Assembly: GCF_003286085.1 (NCBI RefSeq) | Contig: NW_020825298.1 | Span: forward strand, 6,820,001 to 6,884,000 | Reading direction: 5' to 3' | Source: Drosophila persimilis | Lineage: Eukaryota; Arthropoda; Insecta; Diptera; Drosophilidae | DNA: 64,000 nucleotides | Part shown: piece after piece, positions 12,601 through 25,000 of the stretch | Position numbering within the stretch: position 1 is the first letter of the stretch | How the letters are laid out: the number at the start of each line of letters is the position of its first letter | Translations under genes and position numbers: made by a program | Notes under the pieces: model-generated | Database searches by the model: none | Seen by the model: only the letters and a program-made list of their open reading frames with translations | What the model was told of the DNA's origin: nothing

Positions 12601-14884
12601 TGTCTTCTCAATTAATTTTGCACTATCTTTGGGATGATAAGGCGGGGTTCCATTAAGTTTGACACTGAAGCGGCAATGTTCAACAACAAATATACAGTTT
12701 TTAGTTATTAAAGAACAAGGTTTCAGAGAACATAAGTCGACCATTAATATCTTAAAGTACTTACGTCTAGACATGGCATATTATTGTTTTCATTAGAGTG
12801 TCATATGAATGAATTCTTAGACAAATCAATAGACTAATAAACTAAAAAGCCATAAAGACTCAGAGGTTCCCTTCCCTTCCTAACCATAGATCTTATGAAC
12901 CCCTTCTGAAGCATTTAGATTTGGATTTTTAAAGTTGACTTCTGGTTCAAAGCCTTAGTAGCCTCCTAAACCAAATAAACAATAAATTAGAGACACAAAA
13001 CTGTTTCTGGTAGGGGCCCGATCATCCTCAACGATATTTAACACATCGTGAGTTCCACTAGGCTTAATTTTAGGACAAAATCCAAGCTTTTACAGCCAGC
13101 AGAAAGCTCTCATCCGCCAGTAGGCAACGTTGACCCCCACATGGTAATCATTGGGCACCCAATAGACCCCGTCTTAACGCTATCTGGAGCTTCCTTGAGG
13201 AAATCCCACCACTTCCTGGCTCTTCCGCCAGTCCTAAGCCTTAAATAAACTTTCTTTTAAGCCCAAAACTTGTTCCCCTTTTGAAACCAAACACTTTTAA
13301 AGTCTCCAAACAGGTAGCACAAATATTTATCCTATAGAATTTCGATTTCAATACAGCCATTGTTCTATTATTTCTCTAAATTTCTCGGTTTTAGCTCCAC
13401 ATTTCTCTAGAATTCCCAACAAAACAAAACTTCTTTCTTTCTTCTATTTTTTTTTTTTTCGGGCAAATCCAATAAGCATTTTAATCAAAGTCAAACAAAA
13501 ACGTCCTTTGGCTTTATTTCACCTTTTCCAGCGGACACACAAAACCCTCCACGGGGCTAACTAGAAAAACCAACAACAACAGCAACAATAGAGAATAAAG
13601 AAAGAATTGTAATAAAAAAAATTGTCAGCTTCTGTACAGCTGCGACGCGGTCGAGTCCCCCAGGGGGCTTACACAGCCACGGAATTTAATTTGAGTGCAC
13701 TCGCCAAAGCCAAAGCCGTCCATTTTTTATGCCTGTCGGACCCGCGGACCCGCGGACCTGCTCCCGGAATAGAAGGATAAACAAACGGATTATGACCAGG
13801 GACTACGCCGCAGGCATTGAACCCAAAAAACAACTGCACGGCCAACAGACTGCCAGTGCGAGGGGGGAAGGGGTGGTGGCAGTGCGTTGGCACGTGGAAA
13901 ACTGTCGTAACTGAATTGGAGATGGCCGACGATTCAATTTGATAGTTCTATAGTTGGATGTTGAGGGAATGTATAAATTCAATAGCAGAGGAGGGAAATA
14001 CATGGCATTTCGATTTTGATAGTCGCCCAAAAAATAATGTAAGGAAACCTTAGAACCCTTGATCCTGCTTAACGATCCACCCCGATCGTCTGGATTTTAC
14101 CTGTCAAGGAAAAAGAGAAAGAAAAAGAAGATTCTAGATCAATTATTGTGTGTTCTGGGCCGCTGCCTTCCCTATCGTTCCACCTCCCCAGCCTAAAAAG
14201 ACCGCCTCGTGGCACAATTTTTGCATAATAATTTTAAAAAATTATTAAACACTCTATAAAAGATTTTAAATAGTTTTCTACTATATCTACGAATCACAAT
14301 TTTGCTATAATAATTATTATGAATTATGAATCACAAAGCTTACCACTTCTTAGGCGGTCACGACTTCTTCTTGGCTCCCAAAATTATCAAACACTAGCCA
14401 TCTCCAATGACTATCTGCCATCATAGCACGACTCTCGATAGTGTCACCTAAGAAAAAACATTGATATGACTGGCCTGGCCCTCTCTCATCGCTAATCAAT
14501 GACAATTTAATAAAACCCCAAACTCAATTGCCATTACACAGTTCAGTGGGCGGCGATATGGCGGTATGGATGGATGGATGGATGGACGGCATGGCATGGC
14601 TTTGAGCACGAATCAAATAATTAAATTGCAGTTTACGCAATCGCGAATCGGCAATTAAAATTCACTCAAGCCGAAGCGACAAGAGCGATGGGGAGCAGCA
14701 GCTGGGGGAGGGGTGATGGGGGGAGAGCCAGTTCAAAAGCCAAAAATTGCATGATTTATGGGCATTGCGGGTCTTGGCCAGATGATGATAATGATAATAA
14801 GGCTGTCATTATGATTTTAATGAGAGTTACAAATGAAAGTGTTTCCATCTCCAGTTGGGCTGCTCATTAAATACCTTTTAAAAT

Positions 14885-14961
14885 GGTTTCGCTGGCTATT
14901 GGTCTCCCCTTTTTTCAAGGGGTTTCGCTGGCTATTGGTCTCCCCCCCTTTCAAGGGGGTC
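14885..14961. repeat. Tandem duplication, 36-bp unit
   Basis: Two adjacent copies of a unit that starts GGTTTCGCTGGCTATTGGTC and ends in a small CCCCTT...AAGGGG stem. The second copy has a longer C run paired with a longer G run, so the stem is retained in both copies. Confidence 0.85.
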
Positions 14962-15957
14962 TGCCTTTCTTTCAACTCTTTTTCGCCCCTTTTATGCGCT
15001 GACAACTCTGTTTGCGATTTCCTGAATTATTATCCTTTGTTTCGTTCGCAAAAAAAGACAATAATATTAATAACAATAAGGCAGTGTGTGAGGGAGAGGG
15101 GAAACCCGCTAACTGTTGTTCGCAGTCATTGCATAATTTACATATCTAATTGAATATTTAACCAAACCATTTCGTATATTTTATGCAAGCCCATTAAAAC
15201 AGGCTAAAAATGGTTGTTAGCTCATTAGCTGCTGGTCCGTGTAAATATGCAACAACAACAACAATATATTAAATAATTTGCAAATTGATTGTAAAATGAA
15301 ACAACGAAACGAAACGCCAAACAAATGAATAATTCCCGCAACACAAAATGTTTCTTGCATTATTATATATTTTCTGATGCACAGAATTTATTTACCATGA
15401 ATTTTTGAACTATTACAAAACCAAGGTTCATTTACCCGAGCAAAGTCTTTATTCCAAAGTTCATTTAACTCGAACGCCAAAAAATTATCATATCTGGCCC
15501 GGAGATCGGGCTAATTATGACTCGGTCTAAAGCCGCCGGCTATCTTTATTTTTATTTCCTACATTTTCCTACGTTTCTCCTACATTTTCTTTCGTTTTCC
15601 TTTTCTTACGTGCTCTTTGCATCGCTAATTTCATATTAAAATCAATAAACTCTTGTAAGAAACGGCAGTCTAGGCTTAGACCCAAATTCAAGAAACAAAA
15701 AGTGTTTTCAGAGTCATTGGAAATGCAACAAAACTGGTTACTATTTCCATTTTTAGTTGGAACTTTAGTTGAACGGTTTTAATATTCGACTCCTCTACGA
15801 AATGCTCGCCCTGTACGCACTCTCATTCTTATTCAGTATTCATTAAATAATCCCCTCCCGTGGAGTGCAAGAATATTTTGATACGCTTTCCACAAGGGGT
15901 TGTGGGATTTTGAAGAGGAGGATGATTCGAGGAGGAAGTCTAGACAATGAGTTCTTT

Positions 15958-16050
15958 ATAATTCCCTATAATTACTATATATAATAGATATTCCCTATAT
16001 ATTCCCTATATATTCCCTATATACATATATTCCCTATTTATTCCCTATAA
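15958..16050. repeat. ATTCCCTAT short tandem repeat
   Basis: About eight imperfect copies of ATTCCCTAT(AT), separated by A/T-rich spacers. This is low-complexity DNA with no coding potential. Confidence 0.8.
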
Positions 16051-16298
16051 TACTGATAAAATATAATATAATATAATACTAATATATTGTAAGTCCTTAC
16101 AGTTATATTCTTTCCATATAGCAATTTTCTAGGGCAATTCGTTATATATAATTTTCACAGAATATATCATCAGAGTATTTTGGAAATAAATTCCATATGA
16201 AAACTTCTTTATAAGGAAGTTCGTAACAGAGAAGTTCGAGCATATTTTGAAGGCATGAAGGCACTTCTGTAAAATCCGTTTAGTTCTAAGTCTTATAT

Positions 16299-16457
16299 CT
16301 ATCTTTCCTGCATATTCGAGATCCGTTCGGTGAAAGCATCGCGCGTCATGCAGCAGCGTCCCTCGATCAGTAGGGCTCCTGCCTGGGATCCGCTCGAAAC
16401 ATCCCTCTGCTGGTGTCTCTTAAGCCACTTGAGGGAGGAGTTCTTGCATATCAACGT
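16299..16457 (-). other. Isolated exon-like GC-rich block (possible exon or gene relic)
   Basis: A compact GC-rich island inside A/T-rich DNA. On the minus strand a 52-codon open frame runs from just after an AG acceptor-like site (pyrimidine-poor, TATTCCGAACTTAG) at 16458 to a TAG at 16301-16299. It reads through segments such as SLKWLKRHQQRDVSS and GALLIEGRCCMTRDAFTERI. A stop lies in frame immediately upstream of the AG, so if coding it must be a spliced terminal exon. The plus strand is also open over the same block (to a TAA at about 16459-16461) and reads plausibly, so the strand is not certain. No partner exon was identified. Exon of an unseen gene, retro-fragment and conserved non-coding element are all possible. 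Confidence 0.25.
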
Positions 16458-18195
16458 CTAAGTTCGGAATACCAGGCTATGGCTAAGAATTTAATGGGAA
16501 TCACTACCGTAGAATACCTGCAATAACTGGTATTGAATTTGTATTAGGTATGTGGTCTTGTAATTGTAAATTAGGTATATAATTCTATCTCTGATATTAG
16601 TCGAACACCTCCCTATTTACATACGTTTAAACATTCCATTTCAAGAACACGTTATACAAGCTCTTACTTGGTCGATTTTCATTTAAAAAAGTATCTGCCC
16701 AGAGCTAAATCTACTAGCATTAGAGTAATCAAATCTTCGGTCCCTCAGAACAGGTTTTCCCTTCCGACTTTTTTTCTCCATCGTTCTGTGCCCTTGTGTG
16801 CTGTGTGTGTGCGTGTTTTGGTCATTTAGCTCGCCCATTTTATTGTCTTTGCCAGAGGTCGGTAGTCGGGGGGGTGGGGGGTCTCCGTGGGTTCTCGTTC
16901 CACTCCCACCCGCCATTTCTTCGTTTTCTAGGGTCCGCACCTGGGCGAGAGTGGAGACGAAATGCATATTGAATTTGAATTCGAATTTGATTAGGAATGT
17001 CGGTTGACACACATTTGGCGATTGTTAATTTATGCGCATGCCGAGCAGGAGTGTCCGTAGCAGTCAGCAACTGATTGGCCGACAGGTGGGGGGCCAGCTT
17101 TAAATGGAGTAATTACCGCCGCGTTGAAATGTGGCTAAGGTCTCTCCTCCACTCCCCTCCCTCTCTCTGTCTCTCTGCCCACAAGAAATGGGTGAATGGC
17201 TCAGGGTGGGGGGGGGGGGCCTGTGGCCAAGAGTGAGTGGCGTTCAAAATGCGGGTGTTGGCTTGTCTGTTTGCCTACACGGTCCGAAAAAGATGGGGTT
17301 TCATTCGGGAAGGCAGTTGTGGCAGAGAATACCTGCCACAGATTGCCCATAAATTCGATGGATCTCAATCTGGAGCCCTAGAACTCCCCAATATTTTCTT
17401 CGAGTGCATCAGTTAGAGAACGTGTTTGGCATGAGCCAAAATCGCGCGACTGGAAGCATCACAAGTGCCACAGTAAGTACTGGCCAGAGCCGGGCCGGGC
17501 CGGGCCGCCTCCACGTAACGCTCGAGTTAAGTCGGTCGGTTATTTATAATGCGAAACTCTTTTGCCCAGCCGGGCATATCAACAGTTGGCTCCTCTCGCT
17601 CTCGGCTCTCGACTTTTGGCGTTTTATAACGACTTTCCCACAGGGCGGAGAGGGGGCTGGAAGGGCTCCATTGTCTTTCTGGTAGTACCTATGTATATAA
17701 CCCCCCCTATTATGTTACCATTGACAACTCCATTTCGATGGTGGCTGGTGTTTCCACTGGTTAATCACTTTATTGCCAAATTGCTTTCGTTCATATTAAA
17801 TTACTCAATTAAAATCAATTTCCCATCGTACCGTATCGCTGGAGATTTATTTTTTTTTAGATTATTATTTTAATCGGACATAATTGATTTTTACTCCGAC
17901 AATTTTCCCGCTCTCTTATCTGTTTTTATGGTATTATTTTAATCAGCTTTTTCAGGCCCCAAATTGACCTGGATATCCATTATGGAACTCTTCGGTTTAC
18001 TGCCACTCTTAATCGGACCGCAGCAAACCTGCAAGTCAGTTATTTTACGGGATGCTCCCGTCACTCGGCACTGATTATCCTTTGAATGCCTGCAGTTGGC
18101 CCTAATGGAAAATGTGCATGTCTGTGCCTGTCTCTGCCCGTGCAGCAGTGTCTTCAGACCTACTCTTATACACAGCCAACAGGCAGAGCAGCTAC
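16458..18195. other. Non-coding stretch
   Basis: No supported gene. It has a G run near 17207-17218, a GGGCC repeat near 17490-17508, and CT-rich tracts around 17143-17180. A minus-strand frame at 18211-17939 (90 codons, cysteine-containing) starts inside the first hairpin repeat at a GTG and has no recognisable domain, so it is not annotated as a gene. Confidence 0.5.
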
Positions 18196-19036
18196 TAGCT
18201 AGGGCAGCCACCCTCTTATACGCGCGCAGGCAAGTCTAGTTGGACTTGTAGAAGAGTCTGGTTCGGTCGGTGGCTGCTTGCTCGAAGGGAATATGTGTTA
18301 GAATTTATGTGGGGTTATTCAGTGGCAATTGGTTGTATTTCTATTTCGATTAATGATAGGTAAAAGGTAGATCTTTGAAGAAATTTAATAAATTGTAAAA
18401 AATATGCAACTTCCATAGTAGCTAGGGCAGCCACCCTCTTATACGCAAGTCTTATGGACAAGAGTGATTGGAGTTTTGGTTCGGTGGCTGCGTGCTCTAA
18501 GAAATGTGGGATATTTATTGGGATCTTGTTATATTGATATTTCGATTAATGATAGGTAAAAGGTAGATCTTTGAAGAAATTCGATTAATGGTTAAAAATA
18601 TGAAATTTCAATAGTAGCTAGGGCAGCCACCCTCTTATACGCAAGTCTAATGGACAAGAGTGGTTGGACTTGTATACGAGTTTTGGTTCGGTGGCTGCTT
18701 GCTCTAAGAAATGTGGGATATTTATTGGGATCTTGTTATATTGATATTTCGATTAATGATAGGTAAAAGGTAGATCTTTGAAGAAATTCTATTAATGGTA
18801 AAAAATATGCAGTTTCCATAGTAGCTAGGGCAGCCACCCTCTTATACAGGCACATGCAAGTCTAGTTGGGCTTGTATAAGAGTCTGGTTCGGTGCCCGCT
18901 TGCTCTAAGAAAATATTAGAATTTATGTGGGATAAGTATTTCAACAATATAACAGATATTTTTATGGAAAATTGGTTATATTTATATTTCGGTGAAAGAC
19001 AAATAAAAGTTAATCTTTAAAGAAATTCAATTATTG
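18196..19036. repeat. Tandem array of four ~200-bp units, each with a hairpin
   Basis: Four direct repeats have their conserved core (GGGCAGCCACCCTCTTATAC) at 18202, 18425, 18621 and 18828, giving periods of 223, 196 and 207 bp. Each unit has the 5' arm GCAGCCACC. Units 1-3 have its exact complement GGTGGCTGC 50-60 bases downstream (18269-18277 in unit 1), forming a foldback. In units 1, 3 and 4 an upper stem CTCTTATAC...CAAG pairs with CTTGTA-type sequence (unit 4: CTTGTATAAGAG), with a bulge of about 9-12 nt on the 3' side. Unit 2 has lost most of the upper 3' arm, and unit 4 has a diverged lower 3' arm. The linker is also conserved (GATAGGTAAAAGGTAGATCT). No long frame is shared by the units. 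Candidate identities are a hairpin-RNA or miRNA-like cluster, or an amplified transposon fragment; the sequence alone does not decide. Confidence 0.85.
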
Positions 19037-22000
19037 CTTATAATTTCAAAATACTTACCCCCTTTCACTGTTTACTTGTTGCATCGTCAGATCAGTAGCA
19101 ATCCTGAAAGTAATAAAGTTATTCATTAAATTCATTATTCCTAAAGTTAAGGCCCAAGGCTAAGGCTGAGCCTCTTCTAGCCTGCACAAATGGTAGGCAC
19201 TGTACTTCTTCCACTGCACACTTCCAATGCCATAAAAATTGCACTCAATGCAACACTCAAATACCTGTAGAGTGTACACATCTGGACCGGCAAACAATTA
19301 GTGAGCGTTTGCAAATTGCTCAACACTGGCAGGGGGAAAAAACTCCCAACCCGAACCCAAACCGAAGCATCTTGAAGAGGTGCCAAGAAGTTTTTTGCAA
19401 GAAATCAACCAAGCTCGAAAACAGCTCGAAAACAGCTCGAAAACAGCTCGAAATGCAATGCATGAGCAAGTCTTCCCGTCAATGAACAGATGAGAGGGAT
19501 GTTGGCCAAGAAGGCTGCAAGATGGTAGATTATTAAAAAAAAAGAAGAAAAAAAGAAAGAAGAAAAAATACTTTAAAAACACCAAAAGCCAGAAAGGTGT
19601 GGTAGAGACGACCGATGGTGATACCCTAGGAGAAAAATTGGCCCAGACTATCCCAAGAATTGCTTTCTTTCGTCTATAACTCATATGATTCGTCTGATTT
19701 GGATATGGATTAAAGGTTAAGGATATAAAGATACGATAGACCAATCGAGCAATATCCTTTTCACAAAAGTTTATCTGATTTCAGGGTGAGGTACTCCTCC
19801 TTCAAGGGTATGCAAATCAAACAATGTCCAGGCCACACTTTTTGTTCAAATCGTTTATAGAGCACACTCTCACACACACACACACACAAGCACTCACACA
19901 TATACGTTGCAATAATTAAAAGTTGGTTTAAATGTGGAGCCAGAGGATTGATGGTAGGGGTGGGGGGAAGTTGCGATGCGAAACGACCGCACCTAATTGG
20001 TTTTGCATGAGTTAGTTGCTGTGTGGCCCGGCTATGTTATACGAGGTATTTAGGTGGTGCAGAGCAGTGCAGCACATGGGGCACGGTACAACAAACCGTG
20101 GTGAGTTGCCAACAACACATTTGTGGCATAAGTGGCAAAAAACAAAACAGAAAAAACATTGTGCCAAAACATGAAAAGCCATGCCACATGAACGGTGTCA
20201 ATTTGTTGGAAACTAGGAATGGACAGCAGATAGGTCTGCAGGGGGGGGCGGCGCAAGGCAGAACGTAATTATAAATACACGTGGAGTCAATTTGTTGGCT
20301 TTAATTTGGCCAAAACCCAGGGGTTTCAGTGGAACTGTTTCACTTAATATGAGAGCTGAGGGAGCGATTGATTTATTTAAATTTTGGGGGGGAAGTATAA
20401 AGAATATGGGAGTCCTTGGAACCAGTCTGAAGGCCGGTCTCGTCTTCGGGTTAACATTTATCGGCAGGTTGAAGTGTCCTAAAAGGAAAATTGATTTTCT
20501 CAAGGTTAAGAATTGTTAGGCCTTACAAAGAGATTTTGAAGAAGGGACTATTGACAGCTTGACATTTCAGAAAGTCAGAAACAGACTTCTGGATGGCCTT
20601 GCGCTTTTATGCAAGCGCCAGGAGATTTCTGTGGGGTTCAGCGGTTCCTTAGCATCCCGAGAGGTAAAAGAAGTATCTCGAGTGATTGCAATGCTGAATA
20701 AAGAATATATTTTCCAAAACTATGCAATAATCAAAGCCATCCTGTGACATTTTGCGGTGTACATTACATTTTAGAAGCCGAAAAGCCAATTTTTGCGGTT
20801 CACCGGCACCCTGTTATACTTTTTCGTTCCCTTTGTCTTATTAAAAATTATTAAAAAACAAACCTAACTTTAGAAATTAATAGTAAGAGTGTTTAGGAAC
20901 CAACTGTGGCTCCACTTTGACCAAGAAACAGATTTGTGTGTACATTTCGAGTAGTTTTTGTGGCAATTATTCTACAAAATGTATTTATTTTTATTTTTTA
21001 TTTTCGCCTCACCCTAATATAAAGTATAATTATTTATAGCTATTTTTTTTATTAAGTTCTAATGTAAATTGAACCAAAACCGCAATGTATTATTTTTCTA
21101 TCCCCATTAATATGAAATATGCTCCTCTCAAATGTCAAAAAACCTCCATTACTGATTCTATGTTTGAAATACCAACAACAACAAAACATTAATCCGTTTT
21201 ACATATTTACTCAACCCCAAGCCTGGGCCTCCACCCAATGAAAACGGCGGAACTGCCACGAAGGTCAAATGTCACCTATTTAATGACGTGTTTCGGCTGC
21301 TGGGCCGTGCTGCCCAGGCACATTGCCCATTCCGGCTTGTTTTTCAAATAAACACGGTAGAATATCGTGTTTTCGGGCATGCAGCATTCCTCTCCGCCGC
21401 GTGCTAATGTTATGACATAATTAAAGCCGGACAGAGACACGGGTGGCAGCCTGTCGCTGACATGTCACGATGTTGTTTCAGATGCAATTGTTGCCCGCTG
21501 AGGATGCTGCCATTTAATTCGTGCAACAATTTATTATGCATTTTGAAAAATTATTTACAGAGAGGGAGAGAAATGAAACGATTTTCACTTGCAATTTATC
21601 TTGCAAATGGGTGCCAAAGTGCGAGAAGTTGCCTGCCTTTTCCCGAGTCGGCAAGTTTTTTGAAATTTATGGCTCCGCATAAGTATACCCTTTCGAAGGG
21701 GAGTTATGGCCATGACCAGAAGGTAGGCAGAAGTAACAGGAATAATTTTAGATCTCTAAGAGAGCGGTGCATATATCTCAGGGGTTTTTTAAATTTTAAA
21801 AGTTTTTTTTTTAATTCTTAATTTTAAAATAATTTGCAAAATAAATAATTTACTCAATAAATACTTTTTAATAATTTTCAAAATAAATAATTTACTTAAT
21901 AATTACTTCTTAATAATTCTTAGTTTTAAAATAATTTTCAAAATAAAAAATTTACATCATAATTACTTTTTAATAACTCTTATTTGTACAATAATTTCTA

Positions 22001-25000
22001 AAATAAATAATTTACGTAATAATTAACTTTTAATAATTCTTAATTTTAAGAAAATTTTCAAAATAAATAATTTAATTAATAATTACTTTTTAATAATTCT
22101 TAATTTTAAAATAATTTTCAAAATAAATAATTTACTTAATAATGCTTAATTTTCAAAATTAATAATTTACATAATTACTTTTAATATCCCGAAATAGAAG
22201 ACTGCCCTTTAGGGTATTTATAAACATAACTATATTTTTGATTTAATTTTGTTGTATCTATATTTTTTTTCATTTCACACGGTCTCTGGCACATCCTGGG
22301 CATCCTTTGGACTCCTACACAGGCTCCTGCCAGCCGCATTTTAATATTTTCCCCTAGACGAGGACGGGGAGTGGGAGGGGGAGGGGGACGGGGAGGCTGC
22401 GGAGACTGCGCCCATATATCACAATTTATTGTGCTTGTCAATTGCCAGCAGGCAGGCAAAAATAAATAAAATTGTTGCCATGCCCGGCCATGCCATATTG
22501 CATAGTCGTTGGGGAAATACACAAATTTATTCTAGTGGAAATATTGCATTTTGATATATCGCGCATACGACTAGATGTCTGAAAATCATCAGAGCTTTGA
22601 GTGCGTGTGTGCTTTTGGCCTTGGATGCGACGGGTGGCGGTCAATAGAAATGATCGATTCGAAAGCCATAAGATGTTGTGCCTTGCAGCGGCAGAAGCTT
22701 AAAACAGTCTAAAAAATATCAATTTATAAGAGACAGCCAAGAAAAGCCACTCAAAACATTTAATACCAAGCAAATCAAGCCCCAAGAGGAGACTCCCAGA
22801 CCAAGGCTAGACTGAATTTTCTGCACTTTAAAAATAAAACCATTTTTGGTAATTGATCTCCAGCCATAATTGCCTTTAAGTGGTCAAAGTGCAAATGGCT
22901 AAGCTTTGTTGGAGAGCTCATTGATTTGTTGGTGGTGTGCGCAAAGGTGCCACAGACCATCGAAGCGTTTAACATTCAACTTTGCCCTGACCCCCCCGGA
23001 CACAGAACAGGGGCTCTGCGACGCCTGAGCAAGTGGGTTTTTGACTTGGCCAACTTGACACTTTGATGGCGGGCTACGGCTGGTGTCTTGGCCACCGACA
23101 ACAGACAGCAGCGACGCGACGGCGTAACTTTAGATTTATGATAAGTCACGATTCCCATGGCCGGTATTAAAGCCACAACAGAGACAGCAAAAAACCAATT
23201 TTTATGCAATCTAAATGCATTTGGCAAACAGTCGGCACTCATCAGGCCACCAATTAAGTCGTTTAATTGAATTCCGAGTGGAAAGTGACGACTGACGACT
23301 GACGAGTGACGACTGGCGGAGGAAGACGAAACACAGACCAACCGCAAAGTAATTTCTCCAACGAACTAACGAGCAAGGGCACTTCTTCCACGATTACTCG
23401 TAGTAGACAACTTTGTATTTTCTTCTTTCTTAATTCGTCTGACATTTGCAATTTTCACTGCTAAAAAATAGTTGCAGTATTTGTACAGGGTAGTCAGGGG
23501 TTTGAAAGAGCATAACCGAAAAATGTAGGGTTTTAGCTAGGGAGAAATAAAGGAGAAATTTACAATATAAATGGCACTACAGGCAGGTTATGGCAACTCT
23601 TCAGAGACAACAATTACAAATTAAAGAGAATTTAAATAAATTCTTCATTCTGCGCAAGTGTCAAAGGAAAATAGATGGAAAAATTGTATGGTAATTAAGG
23701 AAGGATTTATATTCAGAGTAGTTTGAAGGACAGAGTGGAAGATGTAGAGGAAAGTAATGCCTGTTAAGATGCCCTCTGCTGTCCGTCCTGCCCGATTAGG
23801 CATTACTCTCTTCTTCATCTTGGATTCGACCTCACCAGAGAAGAGTTTGTGGAGAAAGAGAATGCCTTGGATCTGATCCTACGTCTTTCAAGAGAGAAGA
23901 GTGAATCTGAATGAGACGCAGCCCACTCTCAGCAGAAGGAAGATGTCTTATCCGACTCCAAGCCACAGGTATATATATTCTAGATCTTCTAAGTGGTAAT
24001 GCCTTGGATACTGGACTACAGTTTCATCTAAAAATCAGACCCAAAATCCATTAATTTTCAGACCTTTCCAGGACTCCCTCCAACCTCCCAAAAACCCCTT
24101 AAAGTAAGGTAATTTTCCTTTACCTAATTCCCTATTTTTTCGACTTTCAGCTGAGTATCCAATGGTCGAAATACTCCCCTATCTCCTACATGGCGTTCTA
24201 ACTTCTGTTTCATGCTGTTTTATTTTGCTGGATGGATGGTCTTGTATTTTGTTGTACTTTGCCTTCCTGGCAATTTCCACAAAATGTATGCCATTCCCAT
24301 TTGTGCAGCACTCCGTCCCCCTCCCTCCCCCTCCCCCTCTATATCTCTGCCTCCGCTTCACATAATTTCAATGAACCGCATTTACGTTTGGTTCGGTTTA
24401 TCTCTCTTTCCTCTGCACATCCGTCGGCGTCGTCGTCGACATTGGCATGACAATGCCACACTACTGGCACACACACACACACACACACACACAGGCAACC
24501 GCAGTCAGACACATGCACTGAGAGAAATATTTAGAGGATTTGGGGATCAACAGAGACTCAGAGGCGGAATCAAAGTATTGTCTATGATACGGGTTTGAAT
24601 AGAGGCTTGTTATATCCTGTTTCTATCAGAACTCTATGAATATTTTCTCTCACTGTAGACACACACAAAGAATGAGTAAGGCCACGTGAAGAGAGAGCTT
24701 CGTGGAGAATGACAGCCCTCGATGCTCGCAATTTGTGGCTTTTGCCATGCTTAATGCCAATCTCAGTGTGGAGCCACCGCCACCAGAAGAGTACCTACAG
24801 CGGCTCCTGCAACCATCCTCCCACTCCCACTCCCCACTCTGCCACTCCGCACTATCTTGCCGCATTACAATTCACTGGCATAATGCAAAAATCGCAGCAA
24901 GTCAGGCGCAACTCGTTGATACGCGTGTCGGGGCTCTTTACTCCACTTGGGGCTCTGCCTGATTGGAATTGGTCTGCGTTCTGCGGGGGGGTGTATTGGG

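Larger units (their letters stand above)
9700..16298. other. Non-coding stretch (no gene recognised)
   Basis: No supported gene. Contents include a CTC-rich stretch near 9975-10000, an AAT trinucleotide repeat near 10658-10680, a TTTTGC repeat near 11536-11560, a GAGTC repeat near 11650-11682, a GGAT tetramer near 14568-14585 and an ATTCCCTAT-type array near 15958-16050. Frames such as the 117-codon minus-strand frame at 12774-12421 have no domain and no convincing splice context. Confidence 0.55.

Noticed and set aside
12421..12774. 117-codon ATG frame on the minus strand
   Set aside because: No domain, mixed composition and no supporting promoter or polyadenylation signal; a frame this long is expected by chance in 64 kb.
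17939..18211. Cysteine-containing 90-codon minus-strand frame
   Set aside because: Starts at a GTG inside the hairpin repeat and has no recognisable domain; probably chance.
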